DNA of 64,000 nucleotides from Ashinkailepas kermadecensis (lineage: Eukaryota > Arthropoda > Thecostraca > Neolepadidae): NCBI GenBank assembly GCA_034440615.1, contig JAOTOM010004146.1:62001-126000 (forward strand). The letters are read 5' to 3'. Position 1 is the first letter of the stretch. The number at the start of each line of letters is the position of its first letter. The translations under genes were made by a program, and so were the position numbers. The notes beneath the pieces are model-generated. The model did not search any database, was not told where the DNA came from, and saw only the letters and a list, made by a program, of their open reading frames with translations. Of this stretch, positions 23,433 through 36,165 are shown one piece after another.

Positions 23433-24570
23433 GTAAATTATTGAGACTGTTGCTCAAGTGTTCGCCGCGTTGGTTAACTTCACTAGCCCTGTCAAAACAA
23501 GGGCATTCATTTACGGCTGATGCTTTTGGAGAAGTTGTCAAGTTTGAGAAGCTGCTGAATCTGGAGCCAGTTATCACGGACCGAGGGAAATTCTAGACTA
23601 TCACTGTTAGGCAAACTGAGACATGCATGTAGGCATACATGCCTACATAATTGTCCACAGTTTTACTCACAATCGCACAAACCAGGAAGTAAAAAGGACA
23701 AATGAAAATGAACAACACACTTCGTCTATCCTCAATGTACCATAGATCTCACATTGCTGATTTAAACCTAATGTTACTGGATGCGCCTAACCAGAACCAT
23801 TGGCGTAGTAGAGAGGGACTTGCCCTCGGCACTTTTAATGGTGGAAGCCAGCAATGACAATGCCCGTCTCCGCCCACTTTCCTTAGGCTCTGCGAAGGAA
23901 TACATGAGGAAGTTAGCCAAAGAAGACTTCTTTTTTTAATTAAATTAAAGAAAATTGAAACTATATTCATTTCTAGTTTAACAACTTTACAGTACCGAAA
24001 TGAAAAGGAGTCGAATAACACGCCCCAAGCTTCCGACGACAATATGATAGCCACAGACAGTTACTGGGTGCAATTTTATTTTCCGACTACATCCCACTCA
24101 CCAACATTACTTGGGTCATGTCGACCGCCCCCCCCCCCATCCGATGTGTGCCCGCTTCCTCATTTCTTGATACGCTTCAACGTATATGACACAATAGCAC
24201 AACAGCAATAGCAAATAGCACAACAGCAAATGCACCCGTGCTTATTGCAGAAAATTCATATAGATGTCTTACCAATAGCGAATGCACTCACGCAAGTATG
24301 TTCTTCAGCTCACCGTTATTGACGCTCTTCACGTATCTATATCATTGCGCTCACATCATTTCGTGTAATCACGAAGGATTTAGGATTAAATAGCCAATGC
24401 TAAATTTAAATTAACGCAGTCAAACCAATCTACCCGTGATGTGAATATGGACCACCGCAGCTGACGGAAAGGAGTAATTAATTTGAGAATCATAACAAGA
24501 TTGTACATAATGGAGATAATACCCCATTCATAGTAAGCAAATAAAAATGATACAAAATATGTATACACAT
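23433..24570. other. No gene recognised
   Basis: Contains a 21-bp near-perfect palindrome around 23628-23650 ('atgtaggcat'/'atgcctacat') and a C run at about 24128-24138. Short frames on both strands have no recognisable motif. Confidence 0.4.
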
Positions 24571-24665
24571 CATAGGCGTAGGAACAGGGGGGGCAGGGGG
24601 CCATGGCCCACCCACTCTTCAAAGTGGGGGGCCAATTGCTAGTAGCTGGCCCTCCCATTTTTGAG
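24571..24665 (+). mobile_element. Left end of a hAT-type element
   Basis: The sequence 'cataggcgtaggaacagg' followed by alternating G- and C-rich runs is a typical hAT-family terminus. The matching right end was not found within the next few kilobases, so the length is unknown and only the terminal segment is annotated. Confidence 0.5.
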
Positions 24666-25303
24666 ACATTTAAATTTACTAAAAGGCAGCATGCACACCT
24701 TTGACTATGTGAAAAACTTCCTGCAATCCATAACTAAGTACAAGTTGCACATATCACATGGTAGCACTTCATTTTTGAAGTCATACACACTTGGACATGA
24801 CCTTACAACAACGCAACTAATTCAGGAGTTGATGCAATGCAACAGATGTATGGATATTCACACCTTCAGTTTCACTGTGGTTCTTTTACTGTTAACATAT
24901 TTAACATCGATTTCATTAACATTACCTACAGTAGAAAATTACAAAGGCTGAAGGCAGTAACGTAACACAATCAAGGTAATACTTACAATTTGCAAGTGCA
25001 AGTTCCTTGCCTTGATATTACATAACCATGTATTAAATATGGCCTTGCCCCTAGCTGCCATACACTTCAACATTCACATGTGTGTTGATTATTGAAGCAT
25101 AAAATTACTGCCACGATGCGTACATTGCGTGGCTGTAGTATGAAATAGAAAGTAATAATGTCCACACTTCAATGGATTTTCAGTTTGGCACAGCACACAG
25201 ATATCCAACCTTTTCAGTGAAATGCCTTGGTATTATCGGTGCTGGTATCGAACATAGCAAAATAATTATTTCCATCATTTATTACGGTAGCATAGATACA
25301 ATA
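24666..25303. other. AT-rich stretch, no gene recognised
   Basis: It may be the interior of the hAT-type element that starts at 24571. A 96-codon plus-strand frame (24661-24951) contains a hydrophobic run but no recognisable domain. Confidence 0.35.
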
Positions 25304-26757
25304 ATGAAGTCCACAACCTATTATATCAACTTCAAGTGCGAGAACGCCTGTCAGAATCTCAGAATCCCCAAGAGGATTAGGCGCTCGTGGTGCGACCTGA
25401 CAAGGTCACACGAGGAGTGATATGAAGAGTGATGATGTGACGAGTAACGAGCGATGCTTGTCATGTGACCTGAGAAGGCACATGACGAGCATGGCAACTC
25501 ACCCGAGTGGATCTTCAGCTGGGTAACTGCGTAATGGCATTGACAGCACGTTAAACATTGAATTCAAATTATGTCGGTGAACAGAAATGGTTCGGTAAGA
25601 TGGTGGTGCCATGGTATATGTAACAATCTCTCCTTAGCAAAGACACTGATCCAAGAATCTATTCAATGAAGACTTCTTGATTAAAAGTACAAAACACCGA
25701 ATTGCAACGGAGACTACTATCAAGGCTTTTCATCGTCCAGTGATGTATACGTCCAAGCTGAGATTTAAAAACCCCGAAGATAATGAGATGAATTTAGGCC
25801 AATTGCAGGGTGTATATTTCTGAACACTCCTTGTGGTGCAAGCAGTTAAACGAGCATAGGAAAGTCGATTTTGTGCGATGTATTCCATAGACGTCATGGT
25901 TAAGCTATACAGTCAATGGGGCATGCGCAGTGACGTACCGAAGGGAGGGGGCATTGGAGCAGTTTCCCTCCCCATGAGAGGTTGTGTGCCCCCAATAATC
26001 GCGTCTGGGTTCAGAAAAATAGCGCCAGGCTCCCTAAAAATCATTCTGGTGTCCCCAATAATCGCACCGGGGCCCATAAAAATCACTTTGGGGCCGCCAA
26101 AATGTCGTGCAGAGGTCCCTGAAAATGAGGCTGGACCTCCCAAAATCCCACCAAGGCCCCTGACAATCACATTGAAGGCCTCAAAAATCGTCCCGGGACC
26201 CTAAAAATGACGCTGATGGCTCCAAAATGTGAGATCGGGCCCCTGAAAATACCGTTGGGCCTCCAAAAAGTCGCGCCGGGACCCCGATAAGTCGCGCCAG
26301 AGCCCCATGAAATCACGCTAAGGCCTTAAAAGGTCGGACCGGGCCCCTGTAAATCACGCTGGGGGCCAAAATGTTCATCCGGTGCCCAAGAAAATGATGC
26401 TGGGCCCGAAAAAGACTGGCCGGGCCCTCAAAATCACGCTGGGTCCCAAAAGGTCGGGCCGGGGCCCCTAATAGTCGCGCTGGGGGCAGACAAAGTTGGA
26501 CCGGGGCCCTTGAAAACCACGCTGGGAGCAGAAATAGTCGCGCCATGGTCATTGAAAATCACGATGGGGCTCAAAAGTTGCGCCTGGGCCCAGAAAATCA
26601 CGCTGGGGGCCGAAAAAGTCGTGCCGTGGTTCTTGAAAATCACAACGGGGACTCAAAACGTTGGGCCGGGGCCACTGAAAATCACGCTAGGGGCTTAACA
26701 GGTCGCACCGGGGCCCCAAAAGTCTCATCTGGAACACCCAATAAACGAAGCCGGGGC
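25304..26757 (+). repeat. Repeat family R1, copy 1
   Basis: It has two parts. A leader (25304-25928) matches 28993-29619 with many shared words such as 'aagtgcgagaacgcctgtc' and 'attgacagcacgttaaaca'. A degenerate tandem array follows (about 25929-26757), with units near 30-35 bp that alternate 'gggcccctgaaaatcacgct' and 'ccaaaaagtcgcgcc' motifs. The array starts with 'cagtgacgtaccgaaggg', which resembles a DNA-transposon terminus. It ends with 'aataaacgaagccgggg', shared with copy 2. No protein is encoded and stops are frequent in all frames. Confidence 0.75.
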
Positions 26758-26836
26758 ACGTATATATATATACGTGCGTGCGTGCGTGCGTGCGTGCGTG
26801 TGTGTGTGTGCGTGTGTGTGTGTGCATGTGTGTGCT
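26758..26836. repeat. Compound microsatellite (TA)n-(CGTG)n-(TG)n
   Basis: A short alternating AT run is followed by 'cgtgcgtgcgtg' and then GT repeats at the right edge of R1 copy 1. Microsatellite growth here may have overwritten the distal part of R1 that is present in copy 2. Confidence 0.9.
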
Positions 26837-27208
26837 AGCAGATTATAATTACTGATTGCTCTCAGCGATTTTCACTAGCCGCTCTCCCAATTCCTTTTGA
26901 TCTGTTTGATCCTGCGAAATAAATTGCAACGAATGGGAATGATTCGCTCGCAGAACTTGGACGCTGATGATTTACCAAAATAGTTAGGTCGTCTGAAGCA
27001 CCATCGCAACTCGCCGACTGAATACAAATGCAGTGCTTAATGGAGAGGAAGGGGGTACGACGACTGCGTGGAACCGCGGAATGGTTAACCACCGCAGCCG
27101 GCACGGATGCCAGACCGGTGGTGTCAGGCGCGTACACAGGCCTTCGTGAGCGATAGCCGCTTGCGAGGCTCTTCCAAAGCGGCTTTCGAAAGTTCTCGCA
27201 GAAACTCA
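26837..27208. other. Region upstream of the signal-peptide-like frame
   Basis: No defensible promoter. A GC-rich interval at about 27050-27180 precedes the open frame at 27209. Confidence 0.3.
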
Positions 27209-27442
27209 ATGAGAACGTTGCTCGTGAGTCTGCGAGCGTTCCAAAGGTTGGGTGTGTTGGCTTTGGTGGTGATTTCAACGACATTCTTGTCTTCATGTAT
27301 TAGTGCCCAGGACAAAAATTCAGGCATTGGTGTTGGAGCAAGTCCAGACGGGCACATCAGAACTAAACTCGAAACTCCACAGACTCCACTCATGTTGAGA
27401 CGATTATTCTCGCGCATCACAGCTTGTTCAGACTCGATATGA
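27209..27442 (+). CDS. Small open frame with a signal-peptide-like N-terminus
   Basis: I do not recognise this product. The 77-codon frame from the ATG at 27209 starts with a basic residue and then a hydrophobic core (LGVLALVVISTTFLSSC, about residues 13-29) and a plausible cleavage site after SAQ. A short polar tail follows with one dibasic-like LRRL and a single terminal cysteine. That layout would fit a short secreted peptide or the first exon of a secreted protein. The same frame is open for 34 codons upstream, so the start is uncertain. A long minus-strand frame overlaps it, no splice donor is convincing, and no relative occurs in the window. A chance hydrophobic stretch cannot be excluded. 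Confidence 0.22.
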   Translation: MRTLLVSLRAFQRLGVLALVVISTTFLSSCISAQDKNSGIGVGASPDGHIRTKLETPQTPLMLRRLFSRITACSDSI

Positions 27443-28992
27443 TTAAGATCTGCTCCATAATGATTAAGATCTACCCGGTGTCGAGTTATTGCCGACAAAA
27501 AAAAGCATGACAACGAAGACAGTTCTGGTGCATGGCTAGAAGGTTTAGAATATAACAACACTAAGATATAATGTTGAATTTAGGTACCGAAAATCAATGC
27601 ATTCAAACGAGCCCAAGATCTTGGTATCCTATGTTGAGTCCGGGCAACATGGGTTATTTATGTCCTCATTGCATTCACACATGGCATGCAAAATGCTTTG
27701 CTTTTATTAAATATCCCAGCCTGATAGGGTTGCAAGATGTTTTTGCTGACATCAACATAGATGTCCATGGTCACTACCGGGCAAAAAAGCGTACAACACA
27801 TATCCACGAAGCAATATAGACAAAATATCTCAAGGAGTATCATCTCTTGAGTCAAAATGCGTGTTAAATGCGCGGTTACGTGTCGCAATTCCGGGAACGC
27901 AGCTAAAGTAGCAAACAGTTAGTTTACATAAAACAAATGATTTTCTGTCGTCAAATAAACGTTTCAAAACGCATATGCGGCTGCTCAAAATGTGTCCAAT
28001 TCAGTAACTATTTCCGTAACAACTCCCGTATCACTGCCCCTGCGGCCATTTTATGCGACCATCGAAACATTCTGAGGAGCTCCAGCTGTTTTGCCATTTT
28101 TCATTTCTACAGGTCCTACAAGCGATTCTTGACGACACTTCATACCCAGGGTGTGTCAGCTCACCCGACAGTGAGTGGCTCACCCGTGCCACAGGTTGTA
28201 ACACGAACTCCGCCGCCCGCACGCCAGCACCCTATTATGTTTAGACAGCTTCTTGTTGAGAGGATTGCGGTGGATTGGCAGCCCGTGGGGGATCGGAGCT
28301 CTCGAGGGGGTCGACGGCGCAGTGGAGAGACAGCATCGGTCGCCGTGAGAAAGGCTGTGCCGGCCCCGGGCTGTCAGGGGTAACCTGAGTAGGAGCGATC
28401 AGTCCGGCTGCGGGTGTCCTGGTAACCTTGCATCCACATGTCCCACTCTGCTTCCTCTCGACTGCAAGACGACGTCATTGGTGTGCTGTGGCTGCTTTTT
28501 CTGGCTTATGTCATCGCTATGTTAACATAACCCCAGGTATTCGTGGTAATCCAACGGGTGAGTTCCACGACAGATCGAACAAATATTTTCCAATTTTATA
28601 CCAAATAAATTTGTATTGGGACCAAAATTGGTGTACATGGCAGCCATATGCTCTGGACACGACTGAACAAGTTTTAGCCCGACCCAAATAACAGTTTCGG
28701 AGTTATAGCCTCCGACAGTATTTTGAGGTCATACAACAAGGGTATCTTTAGCGATAGATATCTCATCGATAATGAAGAGGAATTGTGACATATTATACAT
28801 CTTTGAGAAGAAAAATGAACAAGAAAACATATCCGTGATAAAATATCGATATTTCTCACGTTTGACCTCGTGAACCCATGCCCTCGTGAACTCGTTACCT
28901 TCTGTGACCCCTGGCCCATTGAAATTGATAACTTTGATGGCAGAAATACAAACGGATATGATTTGGCTACCATATAAAAAAGGCGTTCAACC
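27443..28992. other. No gene recognised; AGGTCA-type repeat relic
   Basis: From about 28600 to 28990 the sequence has the wording 'ggagttatagcctccgaca', similar to the 'ggagttatagcc' phrases in the inverted ends at 41.15 and 44.8 kb. It may be a distant relative of that element. The rest shows nothing recognisable. Confidence 0.35.
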
Positions 28993-31515
28993 AAAAAGTC
29001 CACACCATATTATATAAACTTTAAGTGCGAGAACGCCTCTCAGAATCTCAGAATCACCCGAAAGGATTCGGTGCTCGTGATGCGACCTGACAAGGTCATA
29101 TGAGCAGTGATATGAAGAGTGATGATGTTACGAGTGACAAGCATGTCAACTGACCCTGCATCTTCAGCTCGGTAACTGCGTAGTGGCATTGACAGCACGT
29201 TAAACATTAAATTCAAATTATGTCGTTGAACAGAAATGGTTCGGTCAGATGGTGGGCTCATGGTATATGTAACAACCTCTGCTCACCAAATACTTTGATC
29301 CCAGCATCTATTCAATGAAGACATTTGGATTAAAAGTACTAAAACGCCGAATTACAACGGAGACTGCTATCAAGGTTTTTCATCGTCCAGTGAAAAACCT
29401 TTCAACCTCCAGTTGAAAAACCTCAGCCTGTCCAGTACGTCCAGGCTGAGATTTAAGAGCCCCGAAGATAATGGGATGAACTTATGCCAATTACAGGGTG
29501 TATATTTCTGAACACTACTTATGGTGCAAGCAGTTAAATTGGCATAGGAAAGTCGATGTTGTGCGATGTACTCCATAGACATCATTCGTAGGCTACGCAA
29601 TAATTGTGGCATGCGTAGTGGTGTACCGAAGGGGCACTGGAGCAGTCCCCCCTCCCTGAGAGGTTGTGGGCTCCCAATAATCGCGCTGGGGTTCGGAAAA
29701 ATAGCGCCAGGCTCCCTAAAAATCCTGCTGGTGTCCCCAACAATCGCACCGGGGCCCATAAATATCACACTGGGGGCCCCAAAAAGTCACCCAGAGGCAC
29801 CTGAAAATTACTCTAGGGTCCCCAAAATCCAACCAAGGCCTCTGAAGATCATTTTAGGGGCCTCAAAAATCGTTCCGGGATCCTAAAAATAACGCTGAGG
29901 GCTCCAAAATATGGCAACGGGCCACTGAAAATACCGTTGGGGCCCCCAAGAAGTCGCGTCGGGACCCCGAAAGGTAGCGCCAGGGCCTTCGAAAATCACG
30001 CTAAGCTCCTAAAAGGTCGGGCCGAGCACCTTGAAATCACGCTGGAAGCCAAAAAGTCTCCCCGGGGTACCTCATAATCGCACTGAGGCCCTAAAAATCG
30101 GACCGGGCTCCTGGAAATCACGCTGGAAGCACAAGAAAGTCGTGCCGTGGTCTTTGAAAATCACGATTTGGGCCCCAAAAAGACGGGCTGGGCCCCTCAA
30201 AATCACGCAGAAGCCTCAAAAGTTCGCACCCGGGCCCCGAAAGTCACGCTGGGGGCTGAAAAGTCATGTCGGGTTCTTAAAAATTACAACGTGGACCCTA
30301 AAAGGTTGGGTCGGGACCCCCGAACATCACGCTGAGCCTGAAGGTACCAAAAAGTCGCGCCAGGGTCCATGAAAATCATGCGAGGGGCTCGACAGATCGC
30401 ACCGGGGCCCCAAAAGTCTCATCGGGAACACCCAATAAATGAAGCCGGGGAAACAAAAAAAAACAGTTCGGGCATGGAAAATAATTCTGGGGTCGCAGCA
30501 ATTGCTCCAAAAGAAACTAAAACGTGTTTGGCCCCAAAGACCTGTCGAGGCCACTAAAACTCGCGATAGGCGTCCCAGCAAATGACGACAGGGTCTAAAC
30601 ATCGCACTTAGACCAAAAACGTAGCCCAAACGTACCACCACTATTCCTTAACGAATCGTATACGGCACTGAAAAACGTACCGGAGCTCGAAAAATCGCGG
30701 CGGGACAAAAATGTCACCGAGGGCCCGAAAAATCAAGCCATAGTTCCCACTTTACATAATTCAGAAATCACCAAACATGGCGTCGAGCCCAGAAAACTGG
30801 CGTCGAATCCCCCCCGGAACCACGCGCCTGGGCCGAAAGGTCGCGACGTGACCCCGAGAAATCATACCGGGGCCCCCAATATCGTGCTGGGGTGACACAA
30901 ATGTGAGCGAGAAACCTCAAACAAACACAGCGGGACCCTCAGAGCATAACTGAAGGACCAAAATGCACCGGGCCCTCCAAAGCGTACCGAGTCTGGCAAA
31001 AAGCGGCAGGGCCTTAAACATGCGTTGCAGCTCTAAATAAACACACCGGGAGCTAAAAAACAAAACACAACGGGCCCTCAAAGCCCACCGGGGCCTTGAG
31101 ACCGCATCGGGGCCTCAAAAACAGGCAGGAGCCCTAAAAAAATGGACATGGTCATAGAAAAGTAACGGGGACCGCGCTTTTTGTTGAATACACTTCGGGG
31201 TCTGCGGAAACGTGCCGATACCGAAAAAAAATATCGTAGGTGGACAAAAAAGCAACAAAACTCTGAAAAAAGCCGGGGTCGCAAAAATGTGTCGGACCCC
31301 TAACAAAAATTGGCTGGAGCCCTAAAACACATCCGCAAACAAATAAAAAAACCGGAAAGGTCCAAAAAAAGAACACCTTACCAGAGCCTCAGTTCGGTAG
31401 CCAATCTGGGAACGTATTTAACCAAAGAGATGAGGTGCATCGAAGTTCAGCGGTTATCCGAATTTATTAGCGACCAGAAAACGTAGGAAGAAGAGAACTA
31501 ATCATCGAATTGAAT
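28993..31515 (+). repeat. Repeat family R1, copy 2 (longest)
   Basis: The leader (28993-29619) and first array part (29620-30449) match copy 1 in order. The distal part (about 30100-31515) matches 58290-60345 in order, including 'tgtcgaggccactaaaactc' at about 30540 against a close variant at 58578, and 'cggttcggtagcc'-type wording at about 31393 against 60211. The repeat is an imperfect succession of 'ggcccNaaaatcgcgc' modules broken by indels. It links copies 1 and 3 and shows R1 is at least 2.5 kb long. Confidence 0.75.
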
Positions 31516-31657
31516 CCAGTATGGGCCCTTGCAGCTCTTAAGTCTGAATACTTTATGGCTTTAGGAGGTGCCGTTTGTTGTCACCTGTCAGCTAATTTGC
31601 ACTGAATTGTTGGTCCACAAAATAAGCGCTTACATTCCGTTTCAGCCGGGTGCCTCA

Positions 31658-31905
31658 CAGGGGTGTCGATTTTTGAAAAACATTGGGCGGGGGGGAGCGA
31701 AGTATCAACGTACTTACCCCCCCCAACCAAAAACTCATCGGATTTCGCCCACTATATTTTCAGACCTCAATAATTCAGATTTTTTTATTTGACGTTGTGT
31801 ATGCTTATGTTTATTCAGCATCCTCGCCAACGAGCAAAATCGCCCAGTAACAGGTGAAGTCACATAAGCAAAAGAGCACTACACAGCACATGTCAACATA
31901 AAAAC
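31658..31905 (+). mobile_element. Dispersed element starting 'caggggtgtcgatttttg', copy 1
   Basis: About 250 bp shared with 46069-46316. The shared start is 'caggggtgtcgatttttgaa', then a variable C/G-rich segment, 'aaaactcatcggattt', 'actatattttcaga', 'gtttatgtttatt' and 'gtgaagt'. The left border is sharp in both copies and the G/C-rich subterminal DNA resembles hAT-type termini. The right end was not defined. Confidence 0.7.
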
Positions 31906-33924
31906 TTAGCATAGCAGTCATAGAATGCGACTACAGTGTCATACAGTGGACTCGGGTCCATCGTCATCGTCGTCGTCAACGTCACCCACCCCTCACTCCA
32001 CACACCAACAAACACACACCGGCTTAAATACTTCTGCGCCCATATGCAGGCTAAAACACACCGGCCTTGATGGAGCATCGGAGCACAGCAGGCATGAACT
32101 GTGATGACGATGGGTGAAGCTATTTCCTTGGTGCCTAACATTAGGGAGGGGCGAAGCCAAAGTTTTGGTGGGGCGAGTTCACGGTCGGGGAGGGGGCACA
32201 GCTTCCACAAAAGCATATAAATCGAAAACAATGTCCTCTGATCAAACATGTGCATTGATGTAGTCATCGTCATCGCCAAGTCTAGCCAGTCACCACACAC
32301 GACACCAAGCAAATTAAAATGCACAACAGATCACAGACATCAATCAGCGCAATCGTCCTACTATTTGTTTTACAATAGTCTAAAAACCACACCCGTACCC
32401 AATGGCGCAGCCAAGAGCAAGAGTAGGACACACTGGGTACATGCCTCTCCGGTCACGGCCAAGGAGTCCGAAAAGGTCAGCCCAGGAGATTCCCAGAAGT
32501 GCCATCCGACGGTTTTGAAATGAATGTGTCGGCTCGAATGGTTTCTTTGCTAGAGTCGGAAACAAAAAGTACAAAACTTCGGAAAGTAGGAATAATGTCA
32601 GAATTGAAAACAGTTTTCAAATCGGTGGAATTGGGATGGGCCCCACACCAGGTGTGTCGCAACAGGAGCATTTTCACTGCAACCCTGTTAGTACTTGTAA
32701 TCCTTTCCTTCCAAAAGGTAGTGCGGATTTTTATATACCTTTGGTGGCGCTTGGACCCCACCATATGACCTCATTGACCTCATTCACCAATTTGATTTCT
32801 AATTCCCCTTGAAATTGACTTGGGATGGACCAAGGAGGATAATATTCCAAAATCTCCAAAATGCCACCATTCGCAGTAATTGCAGCATAGCAGCACCAAA
32901 TCCAGATCAAACTGTTTTTTCATCAAATCAAATAACTCTGCTTTCCCAAAATTTCAATCAAGGTCAAGGTTACTAAACGGAGGTCAGGTCAAATTATCTC
33001 TTCTTATCGCAGTAAGGGGAAAACTTTTCGTGCAGAACATGATATAAGAATGATATAGATATTTGCTTTCAAATATGTGGCAAGGTCAATGGTGTTAGGT
33101 CAGGTCAAGTATTATGGATATTCTACACTGCCGTCTTGTGTGTGGAGTTGGGATTTTTGTGCGCGTCCGCTGCTTTGGCGACATTGCGCCCGCAATGTCG
33201 TCTCATGCCGAATGCTACTGTTCCTTGTGAATTGAAATTTTAATTCGGTTTTAGAGCCACCGAAGTAGTACACCATGACATTGTGTGAACAAACAATGAT
33301 CCGAGATGACCCGACTTCGTGTTTCCGGACCTTATTATATAAAACAAATATAAAGCATATAAAAAGCAAATATAAAGAGGTGCAAAATGTCGGACACTAG
33401 AAACACATGGCAGACGTAAGGAGTCTTCATATAGGTGCGAGGGACACGAATAAGGCCAGAAGGGTGCCGCACCCAAAAGCATTTCTGGCCACGCTGCTGT
33501 CAGTACCTGTAATCATTACCCTAGTGGAAGTAAGTCAGTCTCGCTGCTGACAAAATTTGCTTTTCTGATGGCATCAATATCCATCGATCGAAATGCACAA
33601 CAAGAGCAGCTGTGTCTCAATCAGATTCAATGGCTGTGACGAATTGGGAAATATTAATGCATGGGTGACATTGGTACCTATTAATGGTAAGGTGAACGGT
33701 AGAATGCGGAGAAAGTGACAACTAATCCACACAAAACTGCTCGGAAAGATGATGCAAAGCCGTGACTAATCCCACACCGTTCACTGTGACTGACCAGGGC
33801 CGTGGAGAACGCACCGTCTACCAGGGTTGGATATATACTTTGCAATCCTGGATGAGGAGAGGACAACTTCTCAGTGATGGAATACGGAGAGGATATATTC
33901 CCTCAAACCTTGGCATCAGACCTT
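31906..33924. other. No gene recognised; AGGTCA-rich stretch
   Basis: Contains a GTC/GAC-rich patch at about 31955-31990. The segment at about 32760-33110 has several AGGTCA or TGACCT words ('tgacctcattgacctc', 'gaggtcaggtcaaatt', 'ttaggtcaggtcaag'), akin to the repeats at 41-53 kb. Frames of up to about 143 codons were inspected and lack recognisable motifs. Confidence 0.35.
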
Positions 33925-34330
33925 CGTGCGCTATTTCGGGGGCGCCGGCCCGACCTTTTGAGGCCCCAGCGTGATTTTCAGGGCCCCTGTGCGATTTTGG
34001 GGGCCCCGGTCCCACATTTTGGAGCCCACGGCGTCATTCTTAGTGGTCACAGCGATATTTTTGTATCGGCACCTAATGTGATTAGCGGGCACCTCAATGC
34101 GTTTTTTGGTCCCCGGCGACATTTGCAGGGCCCCTGCGCGATGCTGTGGGGTCCTCAATGTGATTGTTTTGTGCAGGGGCCCCGATGCGAATTTTGGGGG
34201 TAACAGCGAATTTTTAGAGGGTCCGGCACAATTTTTTTCCGAACCACGGTGCGGTTCTTGTGGGCCCCATAACCTCTCAGGGGAGGGGGCAACTACCCCC
34301 TTTGCCCGGGGAAAGGGGGCAGTGTCGCCT
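33925..34330 (-). repeat. Repeat family R1, inverted fragment
   Basis: The sequence reads as the reverse complement of the R1 array start, with modules such as 'cagcgtgattttcagggccc'. Near 34270-34330 it carries the inverted counterpart of the 'ctccccatgagaggttgtg' block found at 25970 and 29660. It proves R1 exists in both orientations within 9 kb. Confidence 0.65.
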
Positions 34331-35767
34331 GAGGGAGGAAAAATCGCTGAACATTCCACCACACCTGGTTACACACCTGGACTTTTTACAAAGGTATCTA
34401 GCTTCATCTGTCTCGTAATTTTAGCAAAATCGAAGAAAAGACCACAAATGAATATTTAGCTCTCGTCACTCATGTCATGCGACCTGACTCGCGTCGCCCC
34501 GCTCCCCTTGTGGTGTGCGTAAAAGTCTAGAAAGCCATGTTTTTATAATATCACCGTTAATAGATCCAATTGCTGGCTTTGTACCATGCATTTGTCAGGC
34601 ATGCATTTACCATGCACATGGCTTTGTACCAGGCTGTCAACTTGCTACCATTTTATCTTCTTCATAAAAATGCACCGCTCTAAGAAACAAATGACTTCCG
34701 CTACCGGAACTGTACGAAAGTTTTTTTGGTTGCTTTCTCCATTGAAGCTTCCTTTGACTAGGTGGGATTTTTCGCCCAACTAGGTGGGATTTCACGGCAC
34801 TAGGTGGGACGCATCTCACCTAGTTAGCATGTTAGAGGAGGCCCTGCTCTCATTTACTATCTGTCCAGGTGGCAAACGGCTAAAATGCTTGGGTTGCATT
34901 CTGGGACCTCAAGCTCATTCCCAATGAGGGTTGTAGCCTTTCATTTGTCTTTAATCATGCAGGTTGGTGAAGGTATGGCATCCGAAATTACCTTAGCTTT
35001 GTATACTTGCTTAAATGTGAATATCTGTAGACATTCAAGGCACTGCACCTAAGACTGACGCATACGGAGTTCCAACTGCACTGCGCTTTTAACACTTGTC
35101 CTTGCTCGTTCAGCACCGAGACATGCACCTTTTTGGTCAACAATAGCACAATCCACAGTAGCTCAGAGGTGAGCCGTAGACGCCGGGGCAGGCTTTTTGA
35201 ATGCTCGCGCTGTTCCTTGTCCCGAAGAGAACTACCCATCCAGGGTAGTCATCGCCCCGTCATACGTTACAGAATGGCCATACCCATTCTCTGTAAACGT
35301 CACGCTGTATTTTATTAGGGTAATCGACATACCGAGCGTGCACCCCACCGAATACAGGCTGCTGAAGTAGCTACCGATAGCCGTCCAGTCGGGACAAAGG
35401 CGTCCATGCGCCAATGGTTATGGCCCACCATACGCCGTCCTGTTTCATGTGTGTTACACCGGGATCAATCTGTCAGACACACGTTCGGGTGAATCGATTC
35501 GCGAGCTTCCCATGAGACTCTTTAATTGTATGGCGTTACCTGGAACCAGCGCTGCCGGTAAAGGTCCCGTCCCGAGTGTGGCATCTCGGTGGCTGACGCC
35601 TCTGCAGTTCCGTCCAGGCTTGTTACGGGCAAGGTCGCAGGCCGAGTGAGTCCTTCAACCAGAAGGAGAACATCGTATTGAGCGGCCCGCGCCCCACCTG
35701 AGTAGACCCCACCTGGCCCATAGAGGTTTTCAAAAGCTTGATTGCAACTTTATCACGACGTAGTACA
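34331..35767. other. No gene recognised
   Basis: A triplet of 'taggtggga' phrases occurs at about 34760-34810. On the minus strand 35232-35640 a frame broken by three stops has protein-like composition but is not recognisable, and I do not call it. Confidence 0.35.
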
Positions 35768-36165
35768 ATAGTACAGCTAGTACAAGCATGGAGCCCTTCC
35801 TTAGATGTTCCATGGATGTGCTGGGAAGAGTGCAGCGCAAAGCCACTAGACTAATCAGTGGACACTCTAACTTAGAATATGAAGCAAGGCTTATGACACT
35901 AAATATGCACTCACTCAAGTATATGTGATTAAGGGCTGGAATGATTGAAAGGTATAAAATCGTTCGCTAATTTCAATCTGAATGATGCTCTTCTATTTGG
36001 AGTAGCACATAGAGGCCATCAATTCGGGTTAGACAAGTCAAGGCGTCGGACAGTTAACTGCCAACAGGATTTCGAGCACAGGGTAGTTGATCAATGAAAT
36101 TGGTTGCCTGCCGATGTTGTGGGGAGTCCCTGGTTGAATCGGTTTAACAGTAGGTATACAATTTT
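35768..36165 (+). pseudogene. 3' end of a CR1-like non-LTR retrotransposon ORF2, decayed
   Basis: Conceptual translation across frameshifts gives the conserved region that follows the reverse transcriptase in CR1/L2-type elements. A VQAWSPSL phrase comes first. After a frameshift come RVQRKATRLISG, LEYEARL and a stop after SLKYM. Later comes RGHQFGLDKSRRRTVN, then FEHRVVDQ-stop-NWLPADVVGSP and a final LNRFNSRY. The order and spacing match the family's C-terminus. At least two in-frame stops and one or more frameshifts make it non-functional. The reverse transcriptase domain itself is not upstream, so this is a typical 5'-truncated insertion. It is not contiguous with the fragment at 45-46 kb. 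Confidence 0.8.

Noticed and set aside
31893..32324. 143-codon minus-strand frame
   Set aside because: No recognisable family and it overlaps a GTC-rich simple-sequence patch and a repeat edge.
35232..35640. Minus-strand protein-like segment (about 60 open codons, further codons upstream across three stops)
   Set aside because: Composition looks protein-like, but no motif or homologue is recognised and the stops leave no defensible gene model.
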